A DNA stretch of 64,000 nt from Sclerotiophoma versabilis (GCA_012274445.1 JAAROD010000095.1:1488001-1552000); one strand, 5' to 3'; counted from the stretch's first letter, positions 43,548 through 56,016 are shown. A program made the numbers and translations. Notes: a model not told the origin generated them from the sequence alone.

Positions 43548-45254
43548 ATGGGCGACACTAACGACCAGGGCAGTGACTCTCTCGCTTCTATCGAGGAATG
43601 GCCAGTACAGCATTCACGCCAACAGCCAGCTGAGGAACCAAAGCCTCGAGTGGCTACACTTAGAGTTAACGAAGTGGTTATCGCTGTTGAAGGAAAAGAT
43701 GTCGCTAAAGCTTTGGGAAAGTCTGAGGAGCTACCTGCAAGCGCCCGGGCTCTACCATCACCACCACCACCACCACCACCACCACCACAAGCCCAAGAAC
43801 TCGCATCTGGAGCAGCGCCTAATCCCTCTGGACGTATAGAAGCTTCGGGTTCACCACACACACCGAGAGACGAAGCCACCGTTCTATCTCAGCCTGAGAA
43901 TACACCAACTATACCTGGCCTTGTCGAAGACCCTCCGGAAACCGAATGCCCCATCAAATCCGACAAAGGCAAAGGGCAAACAGCCGCCGAACCAAACCAA
44001 TCTACTTCCTGCTTGGCGCTTCAAAGTTCGGAAGACTTAGCCTGTGTGCCCAGTCAAACGTTGAGAAGCTCATCTGGAAGTCGTAATGCAGCATCGTCTT
44101 CTTCGTCCCAAACAATGCACAAGTCGATTCGCACTGTCAGTGAAGGGTCCGATGACTATCCGCACATTGATGGTCCACGCTCCATAAGCCGCCAGAGACA
44201 ACCACCATATGAGCTACGATGTGATCTACCCCGACCCCGGAATATGCGCCACCATCGTCCCGTTACGTCGTATGCGGGAGACGCGCTCTTCTATATCTGC
44301 AGCTCGGTGCCTTACATACTTGGACCGCTGGTTCTAATCACACGGCTCCAGCTCATCATTGAGACGCCGATTCTTCTACCAGATGAGGTCAAGAGTCTGG
44401 TAACCAGAAACGGAATTGACCTTGCTTCGCTGGCGAGTTACGATCTGGCCTTGTTGAGCATCCTCGGCTGCCTCTGGCGCGAGTAGGAACCCAATCCATA
44501 TGAGACATTTGGATGGCTCACTACAGGCCTTCCGACGATAACTAAAGCCAAACCTACCTGCACAGACCAGCGATTGGAGCTGTACTTTCTCAGACGCCAC
44601 GCGATAGTACATCGACGTTCTTGCAACATCGTGGAATTCATCGAGCACATCAGACGATGGCGCGCGCTACCAAATCCTGCCAAAGTCCTTGACCGCGACG
44701 AAGCATGGAAATATATCGTGGACCGACTTGAACGACTCGAAGTCGACTCCAGAAAGCTTGATGGTCGGTTGTATGAAGAGCTGAAAGCCTGCAAGGACTC
44801 CAATGCTCTGACCGCGAAGCTTTTCGAGATCCAGCACCTGCAAAAGAGCGGGGTGCTCGAACGACGCTACAAGGCCTGGAGGCAGCAGGGCGACCAAACA
44901 ATCTACATCCAGCTGAAGGCCGAAACGGACCGCAGATTCCCCGTCAGCCTCAACAGCAAGCGCTTCTCGCACCGCCATCCTCTAGGCGTCGATGCCAACG
45001 ATCCAGAAGCTGAGTTGCCAACGCGGGCCGTCGATAGTCTCAGGATAGAATCTAATGTATTTGTGAAGGATCAGATACAGCTCGAGGAGCAAGCAGCGCC
45101 GGCGGAACGGTCGAGGATGTGTGGTGTCACGGCGCGCAGAGCAGTCAAGCGGTGGTTGTAGTATCCTGCCTGGCGGTACGTGGTCTGGGTCGTCGTCGTC
45201 GCTGTACCGCTGTTTGGAGGGCTGGTGTATATGTTGATTTGGCGGAAGGGGTGA
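43548..45254 (+). pseudogene. Membrane protein of unknown family interrupted by two TAG codons
   Basis: One frame runs 569 codons from ATG 43548 to the TGA at 45252-45254, broken only by TAG at 44484-44486 and TAG at 45159-45161. Between and after them the sequence keeps coding character. The segment after the first stop reads EPNPYETFGWLTTGLPTI, then a charged helical domain (HIRRWRALPNPAKVLDRDEA). After the second stop comes a clean terminal transmembrane helix (YVVWVVVVAVPLFGGLVYML) with a basic RKG end. Upstream are a Ser/Pro-rich N-terminus with a proline run and two hydrophobic segments (FYICSSVPYILGPLVLITRL and ALLSILGCLW). CAG or TGG to TAG would fit C-to-T change in CpA. No intron choice tested removes either stop in frame. 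It could be a very young pseudogene, a sequence error or a readthrough gene. Family not recognised. Confidence 0.65.
43756..43789. repeat. (CAC)n trinucleotide repeat inside the coding frame
   Basis: 34 bases of CCA/CAC repeat. In the reading frame of the 43548 gene it encodes a proline run; in another frame it would be poly-His. Confidence 0.9.
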
Positions 45255-46272
45255 CAGGATTGTCTGGGTCAGACTTGAGTTTCGGGGGATTGTGGGGCTT
45301 ACAAAGCACGGAACCGCAGGATTTAAGGCATCGAAATCGATACATCAATTAAATATCAGCTGTCCATGCTATTGTCTATGATAATTTGTTATTTTCGAGC
45401 CTTGGAATGAGATTGTAAAGGCTAATGCAAGGGTTGCCAGAGAGGCGTTGGTTGTGCTCGCATCTAGAGACGTACTACTGGTACTAATAGCATAACCTAA
45501 CCTAACCTTACTACTATAAGAGGAGTATGGTAGCTACAGTATATTCTAGTGCATATTACAAGTAGACGTATATAATCCCTACTGTTCAGATTTTGCAGTT
45601 GTAGTGTTCAGATTCCTTGATAATTAGAAACCCCTTGTACACATTCATTCATTCATTCATTCATTCATTCATTCATTCATTCATTCATTCATTCGTCCAC
45701 CACACATTCCGCTGGACTAGACGTTATCTATCCCGCTCCATCGCTAAAGCGGAGTAGCACGCATCTCCAGAACCAAAAAAAAAAATTAGGCTCTGCACAT
45801 AATAACACCGGGCTGGTTGTCTTTCCCCGTACTGACGCACTGTTCGCGGGCTGTAAAGGGGGGAAAGCGAGGACTTAAGAATAGGGGGCATGGAATCCGA
45901 GCCGGGAATATATCTACGCAGAAGCTCAGGGCTGGAATTGAGAATTGGCGTTGAGGTTTGAGGGATGAAGGAAGCGGTTGGTTCACGCGTTTTTGCCCGC
46001 GGCTATTGGTCGGGTACATGCGCAAGGAAGTGACGACAGTGGGAAAGATTTGGAGTCTAGAAATCTCGTTGCATTTGGGGTATAACCTATGTACTTAGAC
46101 ATGCTGGGGTGATAGTGTGCGCCATCTGCGCTGTGTATGTATCCCCGGGAATAGCATGGAACGGGATCATCAGTAAAGGAGGTGTGTCGTTATGTGGTAT
46201 CGTATCGTTGTATATGGTATCCATGTTTCTGAATAGGATCGCTTCTTCGTTGCAGCACATCTCGTGATTTTG
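45255..46272. other. Intergenic with a tetranucleotide microsatellite
   Basis: No gene. The left part (45360-45640) is TA-rich, including three TAACC words at 45490-45510. It also holds the CATT array and a short A run at 45776-45785. The open frame at 45786-46025 has no family support. Confidence 0.5.
45642..45694. repeat. (CATT)13 microsatellite
   Basis: About 13 perfect CATT units in intergenic DNA between the TAG-interrupted gene and the next minus-strand gene. Confidence 0.95.
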
Positions 46273-47923
46273 TCACCGCTCGTAAACCCGGTCCCACTGT
46301 GGACTCCTCTCTCTTCTCCCGCGTCCTATGCTGCCCAGCGTCTTCAAAGGCCAGTCTCTCAGCGGCCACTCTGTCATCCCGCCTAATGCGCCTTTGCTCG
46401 CCCGCCGCTCACTCTTCCCGGGAATAACGGGATATGTGTCTATGCTCTTGTGACCGCCGTACACGCCGTCGTCGACATCCGTATAGCCGTGGCCGCGGTG
46501 GTACTCTGGGCCGTAGTCCTCGACATACTCATGGGCATTGGTGAATGGGTCTGACACGCGATTCGTGGTGACTTGCTGGGGAGCAGCGTAGTCATTGGCG
46601 GTGGCGTTGGGGAATGGATTCGCCGCTTTCTGCTGCAGTGGAGACACGATGGGAGACTCGGATTCGGTGGGGGCTGTGTTTGCGCTTGACCGGCGCGAAT
46701 CTTCCGGCGAAGAGAGGTTTGCTGCGAGTCCGCTCGAGGAGCTGCCGCTGTGGTCTTGGTGCAGCATTGCAGGGCGTAGGAGCGAGAAGTGTCCGAACGA
46801 AGCGCGCTCGGCGACGGGGCTTGTTACAGGCGATTCCATCTGCGGATGCGGGTCTGCTGTGGAAACGGGTTTGCGCCGGATGCTGGCACCGAGTGGGACC
46901 GGGGGGAGGTCTTGAGGACGCAGCGACGTGGATGAGCGGCGGAGCATGCGCTTGCCGGGGCTGTATGCTGTGAACTCTTCGTCCGGCTCCGTGACTTCGG
47001 CGACGGAGTGCAGGCTGTTGTTGCTCGTTCGCTTTCCACGCGCACGGTTTGAGCTGTGCGTGTGGACCAGTGGAGGGCCAAGCATGGTTGTGGTATTACC
47101 CATTGGGGTACTAGACACGCCTTGCTGCGCGCGATGCGGAGGATCATCTGCAATGGGTTGCATCCAGAGCTCGTCGTCTTGGTCCCAGCTCTGAGCTCGG
47201 TTGAGCGGTCTGCGATATTCCTGGTAGCTAGTAGACTTCTCTTGGAAAGCGCCGTGGGGCATGAATCCTGGCGAGGGAGGTGGTTCGTAGCCGCTGGCCT
47301 TTTTCGGTCTCTTCTTGCGACACGCGATGCACAGTGGAACTACTACAGCTAGAAGTGCAAGAACACCGAGTGAAACGCCGAGTCCGATTCCAATCTTCGC
47401 ACCTTGGCTGAGGCCAGAGTTGCTCGCAGGGGGGCTATCGGGGTCTGATGTAGCAGATGCACTAGCGGCTGATGTCACGGTCGAAGAGTCGGCTGTTGTT
47501 GAAGCACTGCTTGCGCTTGAAGTGGGTGTCGAGGTAGGCCATGCTGTCGATGGTCCATACTGAACAATAAGGTAGCTCTGTATATTCGATGGCAGAGCTC
47601 TGAACCAGTCAGGCTTGTTGTCGTCTAAAAATTCATGCCATAAGATGCCTGATACTGCGGGTAGGTTGGTCGCTGCCATCTGACGTAATGAGGCAGGAAG
47701 CGCAGTGAGCAACACCTTTGCAAGCTCTATACTGTTAGAATGGTCAGTAAATCATCTTCCACTAGGCTTCTCATGGCGGCTCGACATACGCATTAGGATC
47801 TTGTCGCTCGAGGAGAGGTGCAGCTGTGATGGTGGGCGTGGGCACAACTGCACCCAGCGCGCACCGTGCTCCAATCCCTAGAACCAGCCATTGCAATGCA
47901 GTAAATCCTCCTAACGAATGCAT
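46273..47923 (-). CDS. Single-pass membrane protein with Ser/Thr-rich ectodomain
   Basis: The model is complement(46273..47731, 47790..47923), 530 aa. The ATG at 47923 begins a signal-like peptide (GFTALQWLVLGIGARCALGAVV). The 58-nt intron has GTATGT, TTACTGAC and CTAACAG, and joins DPNA to IELAKVLLTALPASLRQMA. The ectodomain ends in Ser/Thr/Ala-rich sequence of O-glycosylated type. The transmembrane helix (IGIGLGVSLGVLALLAVVVPLCIAC) lies near residues 155-180, followed by RKKRPKK. The tail of about 340 residues is disordered and rich in Ser, Pro and Arg, with a conserved-looking C-terminal block (LRDWPLKTLGSIGRGRRERSPQWDRVYE). The plan resembles a wall sensor or septation-related surface protein, but no family is recognised. 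Role unknown. Confidence 0.78.
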
Positions 47924-48856
47924 GAATGTAGCGATCGAACCGATATTGGGATAAGAATGGTAGTTGTTCGGCACAAATTCGTTAGGGAGCCGTTATCGTT
48001 ATGAGCACATTTTAGGGCTGCTTCAGCTAAAGTCAAGCCACCAAGTGACAGCGGGCGTCCAACTTATCAGAGTACTACAGTCCATGTCCCGTCCGGCATG
48101 TACATCTAATCAAGAGGCAAAAGCCAGCGGATCGACACCCACAGCCTGCCGGTATGATGGCCACATGCGGTAGTTCATGATGGCGATCAGGGTCCACAAC
48201 CCCAGTTGTTCGTGCAGGAAACCTGGATTGCCCCTCACTAGCCACAGCTAGAACATGGCATTTCCGTGCCGCGACCCTGTTTCTCATCGACATCATGCAC
48301 GTGCGACATCTACCATTGGTGCGCGATCTTGCTGTGGCGAACTTGACGTGGCTGTGCCTACTTCGTCCACCGTTCGGCTGTGAAGCGAGGACGTTTGTGT
48401 GGAGAGGGCGTGGAGCAGGCTTGCGGGAGTGCGCAAGTGCCGGCGGTGCGAGGGTTCTGGATGTGACGGATAGTTGTTGCAGGCTTTGAGTGGCTGAAGA
48501 TTACTGCAATGACGACTTGGCGTGTATAGATGATGGGATTCTATTTCCGTGATCCAATGAAAGCTGGATGCTGCCAGGGAGACGGCCCAGGTACGCAGAC
48601 TCGATTTTGCAACAAAGGAAGCGGTATCTGCACCGAAGATGATCGTGGTCTGCTATACCTTATCGATTGATACCGTTGCCGAGTACCGTACTCACAGCCA
48701 CAGCTCGCTCGTTGGTAGAGGTTGGCTCGTCATTCGCATCTCAAGCGAAGGCATAAGCACGACTAGATACGCTACGCCAGGCCCCTCCATACACTCGATT
48801 GGGCAACGAAAATAGATTGCGATCCGAGATCAGACAAGCATTCTCTATCTGACGGC
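47924..48856. other. Intergenic, nothing recognisable
   Basis: 930 bp with only short overlapping frames (48075-48489). Holds the promoter of the membrane protein and the 3' end of the phosphoesterase gene. Confidence 0.4.
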
Positions 48857-49962
48857 TCAGCCGTCAGACGCTTGCTCAAGATCCATGTGCACCAGCCACG
48901 GGCCCTGCACCGGCTTGTACCTTACCGACATGATGCTTGCGTTGACCATCAAGGTCTCTCGTCCGGATTCTAACGCATGGCTTCCGCTGTGGCTGATATC
49001 GACGTGGACTGCTCGTTCGTGTTTCATCCTTTGCTCGTCCACATTGAGTGAATTCGCGGTCTTGATGTGATCAGTAGGCTCCCTTACATCCAGCTCCTCT
49101 ACCTCAGCCCATTCCACCTTCTGCGCACCCCACCCCTCATGTATATGCCCAAAACAATGCAGCTTTGGTCTGCACCTTCTCACAGCTCGGAGAAGATGTT
49201 CACACCCTACGTGCTCGCCATTCCCCACCGCATCTAGTATGCCCACAGGCGGGCCATGCGTCATAACCACATCGACCCCTCCGCTCTCCTGCCAGTCCGG
49301 CACAGGATTCTCAGCAATGGGCGTAGCGCCCGGGGAACACTGATGCAGCGGATTATACCGATCCTCAATGCGCTGATAGGGGAAAGCATAGTCCTGCCAT
49401 GAGTCAGCAGCGCCTAGCAAGCATTGCAAGATACACATACGCAGAACTCGGGCTGGTACGGGCTAGCATAAACGCCGAGCCTCGCCCCATTCCCCAACAC
49501 AAAACTGTAACTCCCTTCCTCGAGATATGTGACGCCCGCTCTTCGTGCTCTCTCACCCGTCCACCTTTCCCGCGCTAGACGCGGCATGTCCGCATTGAAC
49601 CGCTTCCCTTGCATATGCCACCCCATTCTCTTGTAGTATTGCTCATCGAGACTTATGTCGTGGTTCCCAGCAATGACGAGCTTGAGGTCTGCATCAATTC
49701 TCTCCAGCATATAGAGGGTTCGTTCATATTCGTCGAGGTGGCCGAGCATGGTCAGGTCACCGCAGTGCAGGAGGACGTCAGCTTTCGGGAGGGGCGGGCG
49801 GTAGGGAGCATCATTGTTGCTATTCTGTGTAGGGTCGGAAGAGTGGGTGTCTGAGATTATGAGGAAGCGGGTTTTGATATGTGGGGCTGGTGTTGATGTT
49901 GTCGTCGTGGAGGACATGTTTGGTGCTTGAGGCTTGGTGCTGGGATGAAGCTCCATGTGCAT
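48857..49962 (-). CDS. Calcineurin-like metallophosphoesterase (MPPED/239FB type)
   Basis: The model is complement(48857..49393, 49441..49962), 352 aa. Metal-binding motifs come in the canonical order. FLIISDTHS supplies the DxH; VLLHCGDLTMLG supplies the GD; LVIAGNHDISLD is the GNHD; VVMTHGPPVGILD supplies a His; and LHCFGHIHEGWG supplies the GHxH. The THGPP and GHIHEG forms point to the MPPED1/MPPED2 family of dinuclear phosphodiesterases. The substrate in fungi is unknown. The 47-nt intron has GTATGT, GCTGAC and CAG and joins PEFC to DYAFPYQR in phase. The cytosolic-type N-terminus has no targeting signal. The start is either 49962 or the next ATG two codons on. Confidence 0.88.
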
Positions 49963-50364
49963 GTGGGGCTACCTAGCGGGGGATCACCAAAGACGCGCCT
50001 TTCTCTCCACGACAAAGTCCGTGAGATGGAAAAAGCAATTGTACCTAGCATGACATCTTCAGATGCGTGGGGATAGTTTGACGTAGAGGAGATCACTTGC
50101 GTTGATTTGGTGGATCTACAAGTTCGAATATCGTTCATTGCATGGCAATCGCCTGGGTATCGTAACTTCGTTAAGTACAGGTAAGGTTTGCATCTACCCT
50201 CTAATACAACCTCCGCCAACATCAGCACTCGATAAAGTGGAGTTCCAAATAAATCCTCTGTTGACTTCATATCATGCACACCGGAACGCCAGCGTCTTGA
50301 TCTATCCCCATGTCATATCCAGTTGAGTCGCACAGCTTTTGTCGTCTGAAGGTCTTTGTAACTC
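49963..50364. other. Intergenic, phosphoesterase promoter side
   Basis: 400 bp with no recognised feature; frames at 49857-50279 are shadows. Confidence 0.4.
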
Positions 50365-51300
50365 TCAAGGATCCGTCAAGAACTCTTGCAGCGACTCATC
50401 CTCGACCTTCCAATTTCTGATTGTTTGTCCACTCGCTGCGGCCTGTCGGAGCCGTTCGTTGTCCAGTTTCAATGCGTCTCTTTCTGCTTCAAGGTTCCGG
50501 ATGTATTCAATAGCACTGGCTAGCACCATAGCCTTGCTTGGCTTTGGTTGACCCATCGCTCCAGCTTCATCGCTCTGAGCTAGTGTCGGCACAGCTCGCC
50601 GCAGTCTCTCCAATTCAGAGTTGAGACCTTCACGGTATTTGCGTTCAACTTGATTGTGTGGCAGGCGTCCAGTCTTCTGGCTCTTCGACGACGGCGAAGA
50701 AGTGCTGGAGATGGTCTCGGTACGATCGAGTCGTGGTCGGCCTCGTTTCCGTTGAGGCCGCTTGGGTGTAAATTCTTCTGAGGCCGAGTCAGGGGATGAA
50801 GGGGATTCGCGTTTGAGGTTGCGAGGCGAGAGGGTGGATGAAGTAGGTGATGAGGCCTTTTCCGTTGCGTCGCCGCAGAGGGAAGGGGTCCTGGAGGAGA
50901 CATGGGTGTTTGGGGAGAAGCAGGCTATTTCGAACGGCTCGGTTGACAGCGGATCGAAGGAGAAGCCGAACGAGAACTGTCCGAGCTTACCAAACGGTGC
51001 GGCATCCGATGGGTGTCGCGAAGTCGAGTAGGAGCTTGTTTTGTTGCTCGGTGTGTTGCTCGATGCTGAGATGCCACTGGCTGGTAATATTTGGTTGAAG
51101 TGGCCTTGGTCTTTGTCAAAGGCCGAGGACATGTCGACCGATGTAAGGGCCTGGTCGAAGAAGGAGTCGAGCGAGTACTCGGGAGACGTGGTATAACTAT
51201 CTGCAAGATATGAACTCCCAAGATGGTCAGGGTAGGATAGCATCTCTTGCGGTGGAGAGTAATCCCGGTTGGCTACATTCGGGTAGCCGGAATAGTTCAT
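50365..51300 (-). CDS. bHLH transcription factor with SREBP-like basic helix
   Basis: A single exon of 311 aa. The N-terminal half is Ser/Pro-rich and disordered. An AT-hook-like KRPQRKRGRPRLD lies near residue 185, then the bHLH at about residues 214-280. The basic helix is RLPHNQVERKYREGLNSELE, where Tyr replaces the usual Arg, the mark of SREBP-type bHLH proteins that bind both E-boxes and sterol-type elements. The second helix is KPSKAMVLASAIEYIRNLEAE and passes into a short leucine-zipper-like ERDALKLDNERLRQA. Unlike true SREBPs there are no transmembrane helices, so it is a plain nuclear factor, as in the small fungal SREBP-like bHLH group. Targets unknown. It is the last confident gene before the sparse right-hand region. 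Confidence 0.9.
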   Translation of the reverse strand: MNYSGYPNVANRDYSPPQEMLSYPDHLGSSYLADSYTTSPEYSLDSFFDQALTSVDMSSAFDKDQGHFNQILPASGISASSNTPSNKTSSYSTSRHPSDAAPFGKLGQFSFGFSFDPLSTEPFEIACFSPNTHVSSRTPSLCGDATEKASSPTSSTLSPRNLKRESPSSPDSASEEFTPKRPQRKRGRPRLDRTETISSTSSPSSKSQKTGRLPHNQVERKYREGLNSELERLRRAVPTLAQSDEAGAMGQPKPSKAMVLASAIEYIRNLEAERDALKLDNERLRQAAASGQTIRNWKVEDESLQEFLTDP

Positions 51301-54300
51301 TGCCGATGTCGATGAACAATGTGTGCAATTTACAACGATGGTTTGATGGTATGATGGTTCGGTGGGAATAACGGATTGTCTGCCTGGAGGCTAAAGTATA
51401 AACAATGCCGATGGGTTACAGTAAGTCGATACGACAACAGCAGGACCCTGCTTTATGGTGGTGTGGGAGACACGAGCTTCCTTCGTACATGTATCGACGA
51501 TTCCAGAGCTGTCAGGAACCTAACAGGGCAATGGCTGTGCTTGGGTTGTATGGCCGAGAGCCAAAAGCTCCGCTTTCCGAGCTTGTTGCGTCTCGCTTGT
51601 TAAGTCCAGGGTAGGACAGTCGAGAAGCATGCGGTTCGAGCTGAAAACCGTAATTTGGCCGTTGATCCATCCTTCTTCTTACCTCAACATAGAAGTTCCA
51701 TCCTTCCATTTCCGCGTTCCCCGTAGGTGTGTTTGACTAAGATCCTAGATTCCATAGTAAGCACCCGGACGCTTTGGATGTATGCGTTTGTCGGACCATC
51801 AACTGCTCATGTCGGTGCTGCCCGGTTCAGAGGGGCAGCTGCTCTCATGTACAGTGGGGCTAGGCTCCCGTGCGTCGTTGATTCGTATTCCTGCGTGTCA
51901 CAGGCGCGCGCCGCTCTTGACATGCCGAATCGCCGAATCCGAAGGTGCGGCACAGAGAGCTATTGACTGGGCAAGATAGCACACCTCGGCCGATCTGTCA
52001 AAGACTGGTAGCTGTCATTGTGCTTGTGTCTGTCATTGTTACACAACAACAGATGTGCGTCCTGGAAAATATCAGACTCCCTATAATGCAAGTAAATGGA
52101 GCCCAAACTATTGGCGTTGTCATTCTTGTGTATGATACAGCAATCCTCAAAGCTTCTAAGGAACTTGTTGCTTTAGGATTGCGTAGCAGGAAGCGGCTCC
52201 CTTCCTCTTGTGTGATTGGCTGGCGCATGCTCCGGAGGGACAACTCCACGAGTCGAACTGATCAACCGAACATTACGCCGATCAGGAACGCAAACCCCAG
52301 CTGTGTCTGGGGATCCGAGAGCATGGCTCCCATCATCGCCGATTTCTGTTGCTGTTAAGTTGGCGCATACACCGCATTTCTGCGAGGCAAATACAAATCG
52401 TGATAGTTATTCTGCAAAGCGTTAATCGCTGGTGTCGGAGGGTCGTCCCCCGTTCCCCCTTCAATATCGTGAACCGAGTCGTCATGGGGTGATGGGCACC
52501 AAGCTCTGACTTCCACCAGACTAAGCGGGCATTCCCGCCGTACAGTAGTTCCGAAGAGTTTGTAAGGCTGAGAAAGATGTCTGATCTGATTACGGGGCGC
52601 GCAGAGACTGTCGTACATTGTAGCTTTGCTCTGCACGTGTGGAGGTGTCAATTTTCTTGAGGCTGTGCTGTCGGGTCGCAGCGTGATTGTCACGCCATCA
52701 TCGTCTCACTCTTCCCAAAGCAGTAATTTGACTACCCACGCCCACCATGAAAATTTGCCGAGAGTATGTATCTCGACTGTCTACCAGTTCTGGCATGACA
52801 ACTTGGGTATCGCTGTTCAGCGCCCCCTCGTGCTGGCCGCTCTTGTCGGCCTCATCATCCCTTCGTTCGCAGGAGACTAGAAGAGCAGCATTCCAGTCAG
52901 ACAGAACTTCCATGAGGCCGAAAGTGCGTGTCTTCCACAATCGGCCGGCCTTGCGACGCTGGCATCGCCGATGGGGCACCGCTATGCCGCCTGCCGCGTT
53001 TTGACGCATCGAGTTCAACCGCCGTTGATTTCGTCACCGATCGCCCGTACGAATCGACCCGTTTTGTCACAGGGGAATCCCTGCTGTGAGAATATATCGA
53101 GCATTGCAAAATGTCATCGTGATGTGGGAAATTCGAGGTTGAAGAGAAGCAGCTTTCGTGATTCTGGATCTCGTGGTGGGGCTGATTTTAGCGTCACGGA
53201 AGGACAACCTCGTTCTCACACGTCAAAAAAGGCCGACAACAAACCCTGAAGGTTTTCAGAGATGCCAGTAAAGACTTTAGTGGTCATAGTATCTCTAGCG
53301 CGCAACTGCACAGTTCATGATTAACAGGAACTTGCAGAACCTACTGACATCTCTCAAAGCCTCCTAGGGTCTGACGTCAACCCACAACCTGTTGACGGAT
53401 TTCTCGAGGGTATGCATGACACTCAGAAGATGCAATCCCAAGCCACCGACCGTTCGTTCTTTGCAATCATCTTATCACGGGAGGTATCAGTCTTGGAATC
53501 CTTACATTGAGGGGCGCAAACTGCTCTTGCTCAAACGAAATGGGGTGCGAAGCCGGTGCTGCGTAAAAGAAACGTCTTCCGCGGCCAGGCAGCCTTTCGG
53601 ACGTGGTATTCGCCTTTTACCTGAGCTGGAAGGCCTTTGGAGGGCCAGTCCAGTGATGACTGACTGCGTGAGTAAGCGTTGCTGACTCAACCATTTCTGT
53701 CCTATGTTAAGGACTCATAAGAGGGTATATGCAAGCCGAAAGAGAATCTGTCTCCTTGTATCATGTTCTGCGACATCTTTGTACGTGAACATATTGCGGG
53801 CTTTGATAGGTCACTACAGCTGCATCAGCTGCGGCAGGTTTCTAGAAGGAATATCAACAGCAAGTCTGCTCTTAACCCTTGTTTTAACATCGCTAGCAAT
53901 TTATGTGAACAACCTCAGGTTTGGTACGCTAGCGCGAGTCTTACAGAACTCCCAGTCTCAGCAGCTACTAGGTGTTCGTGAGGGAGTATATGGGGTAGAG
54001 TGTGCGCTATGCTACAGATACACAGCAATATACTAATGTATATAATGATTTTTCACAACTTACATAAAGTTACCAGCACCTAAATCATCTCTAAGCAGCC
54101 AGTAAGACCGAGTTCAGGGTCTAAAAGCCGTTAGAATGGCGTTAAAGAGCATCATCCTTCAGATGTGTAGACTACTGCACCCCTCTACCTTATAAAAGCA
54201 CTTCTGAATGACTAGAGGGCTTTGGAGTGTCTAATACTTTGATGCAGTTCTGGGTATGTAGACTCGCACATACTGTCAACCAACAATAGTAGTTGACAGC

Positions 54301-56016
54301 CTACGAGGAAGGGCTGGCTCACTATGGTATTTCACACATTTATGCAATTCACGCCTTATAGAATTTGATAAGTGTTTTGTATTTAGTAGATTGCAGAGAA
54401 GTTTTCCAGCATTATCAACCTGCTCTCCCTCATCCCGTCAACTTCTCTTCTTCAAAAATGTTGCTTTTCCAGAGCTGAGTGGGGGAACTGGAAGCCACTC
54501 AGTCATGGACATGAAGTCACGAGAATCGAAGAAAGCTTCGACGTAAGTCTCTATATCTGAGTGAGAGAGATGTTGTCTCTGAGAATTCCATAACAGTGCA
54601 TCATAGGATCGCGATGTAGGTAAACGTGGAGAATGGCTACACCGGGCCGTGAGACGGCTCTGATCGATATATTGACCAGGTAGCGACAACGACTGAGGTA
54701 TTATTCGAGAACCATTCAAACCCCTTCGGGATACTTGATGTCATCTCACTCTATGCTTTTGTTTTGGTGGACTTTAGGCCCGCCATTTTGGTCGTGAAAG
54801 CAACTGTACTCGCTGCCGTCAATGGCGTCGTGATTCATAGCCGCGTCGAAGCACGGCGGGGGGATCCGACCGTTAGCGAGGAGTTCAAAAAAAAGCCAGT
54901 CCTCGCGCTGACAATGAGTCTTCGGAACAAGCTATAAATGAGTCGATGCTGTCGTGCTGTATGTTGACGACAGCCACCATAACGACAATTGTTTGTAGTT
55001 GTTGACGCCTCTCTGCTCTGCGGAACTCTGCTATGGTTTTGTGCTCAGAATTGGGTACAGTACTGTCGCACCATGACGAATTCGTCAAAAAGGACCTATG
55101 GTCTTGCGTGCTATCCTGTCTCGATCAGAATTCAATATTCATCCTGCGATTTGAGTTCAAGGGTGACGGGTGGGAGGCGTAAAGAACTGCCCTAGCGGAT
55201 TCGAATCTTCTCTACGTGCTCCTAGGGTAGTCGAGTGCGGCGGCTCTGCTCGGTAGCCCTCCTTTCCGGTGATGATTACCTTGAGCGCGTACTGTCATTC
55301 TGTTTCATAAGAGTGCTACACGTGAGCTCTTTGCAGGAGTGGCAAGTGGATTCAAAGTCATAATAGTAGCCGTATTACTGCAATGACGAAACAAAACTGC
55401 CTTAACATTATTGTAGGGTTCATGTAATCTTCAACACAGCCAATAACCCCTATCGAGAAAGAATAATCTTGAGTGTTGTACAGTGGAAACTATTAACAGA
55501 CTTGTATGCTACAGACTTAAATGAATTTAAGCGTCACTCATGTGATGACGGAGCAATAGCATTGACGTGCTAGGGAAGGGGCTTCTTGAGTCGACAAGGA
55601 CGCCCAGGTGACTAACATGTAGCAATATGTTTGCGTATAGCATGTTGTGAATACAAGCGGTATACTGAAGGTTTCGGCAATCTAACTGCATTTGTTACAG
55701 CGTACCTAGATTGTAAATCCCGCGGAGCTTCGGCCTTCAACACACATGTCCAACAATTCTAAGACTCCAAGGATCCTTGGTCGTCTCTGTGTATGCCTCG
55801 ATTTTTACAAATCAATCAGTAAGCTAGCAGCCTTCTCTGGATATTGACGTCGCCTTTTGTGCAAACTCCAAGTGCTAAAGAAAGATGTCCCCCGCCCCTG
55901 CTTAGATAGTAAGTGTGAATGTGCTTTCGAAAGGTTTGGCCACCTTAGCGCGTTTCAACCATCGCATTAGGTGTTGATTGGCTGATGTAAACACAGCTTC
56001 GCACGTTAGCTGTATA
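51301..56016. other. Gene-poor region, first part
   Basis: 4.7 kb without a supportable gene. Frames such as 52626-52880 (plus), 52698-53018 (minus) and 54438-54719 (minus) are short and unsupported. Codon texture is weak and stops are dense. TA-rich patches near 53990-54420 and 55350-55700 suggest old repeats. No tRNA, rRNA or conserved motif was recognised. Confidence 0.5.

Noticed and set aside
43756..43789. Poly-histidine protein from the CAC repeat in another frame
   Set aside because: The 177-codon frame carrying it (43306-43839) has no other support; the continuous gene frame uses the proline reading.
45485..45515. Three TAACC units resembling a telomeric repeat
   Set aside because: Only three copies, wrong unit for most ascomycetes (TTAGGG), and located inside a gene-dense region.
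55180..55210. Possible tRNA T-arm (GATTCGAATC)
   Set aside because: No acceptor stem, D-arm or anticodon arm could be folded around it.
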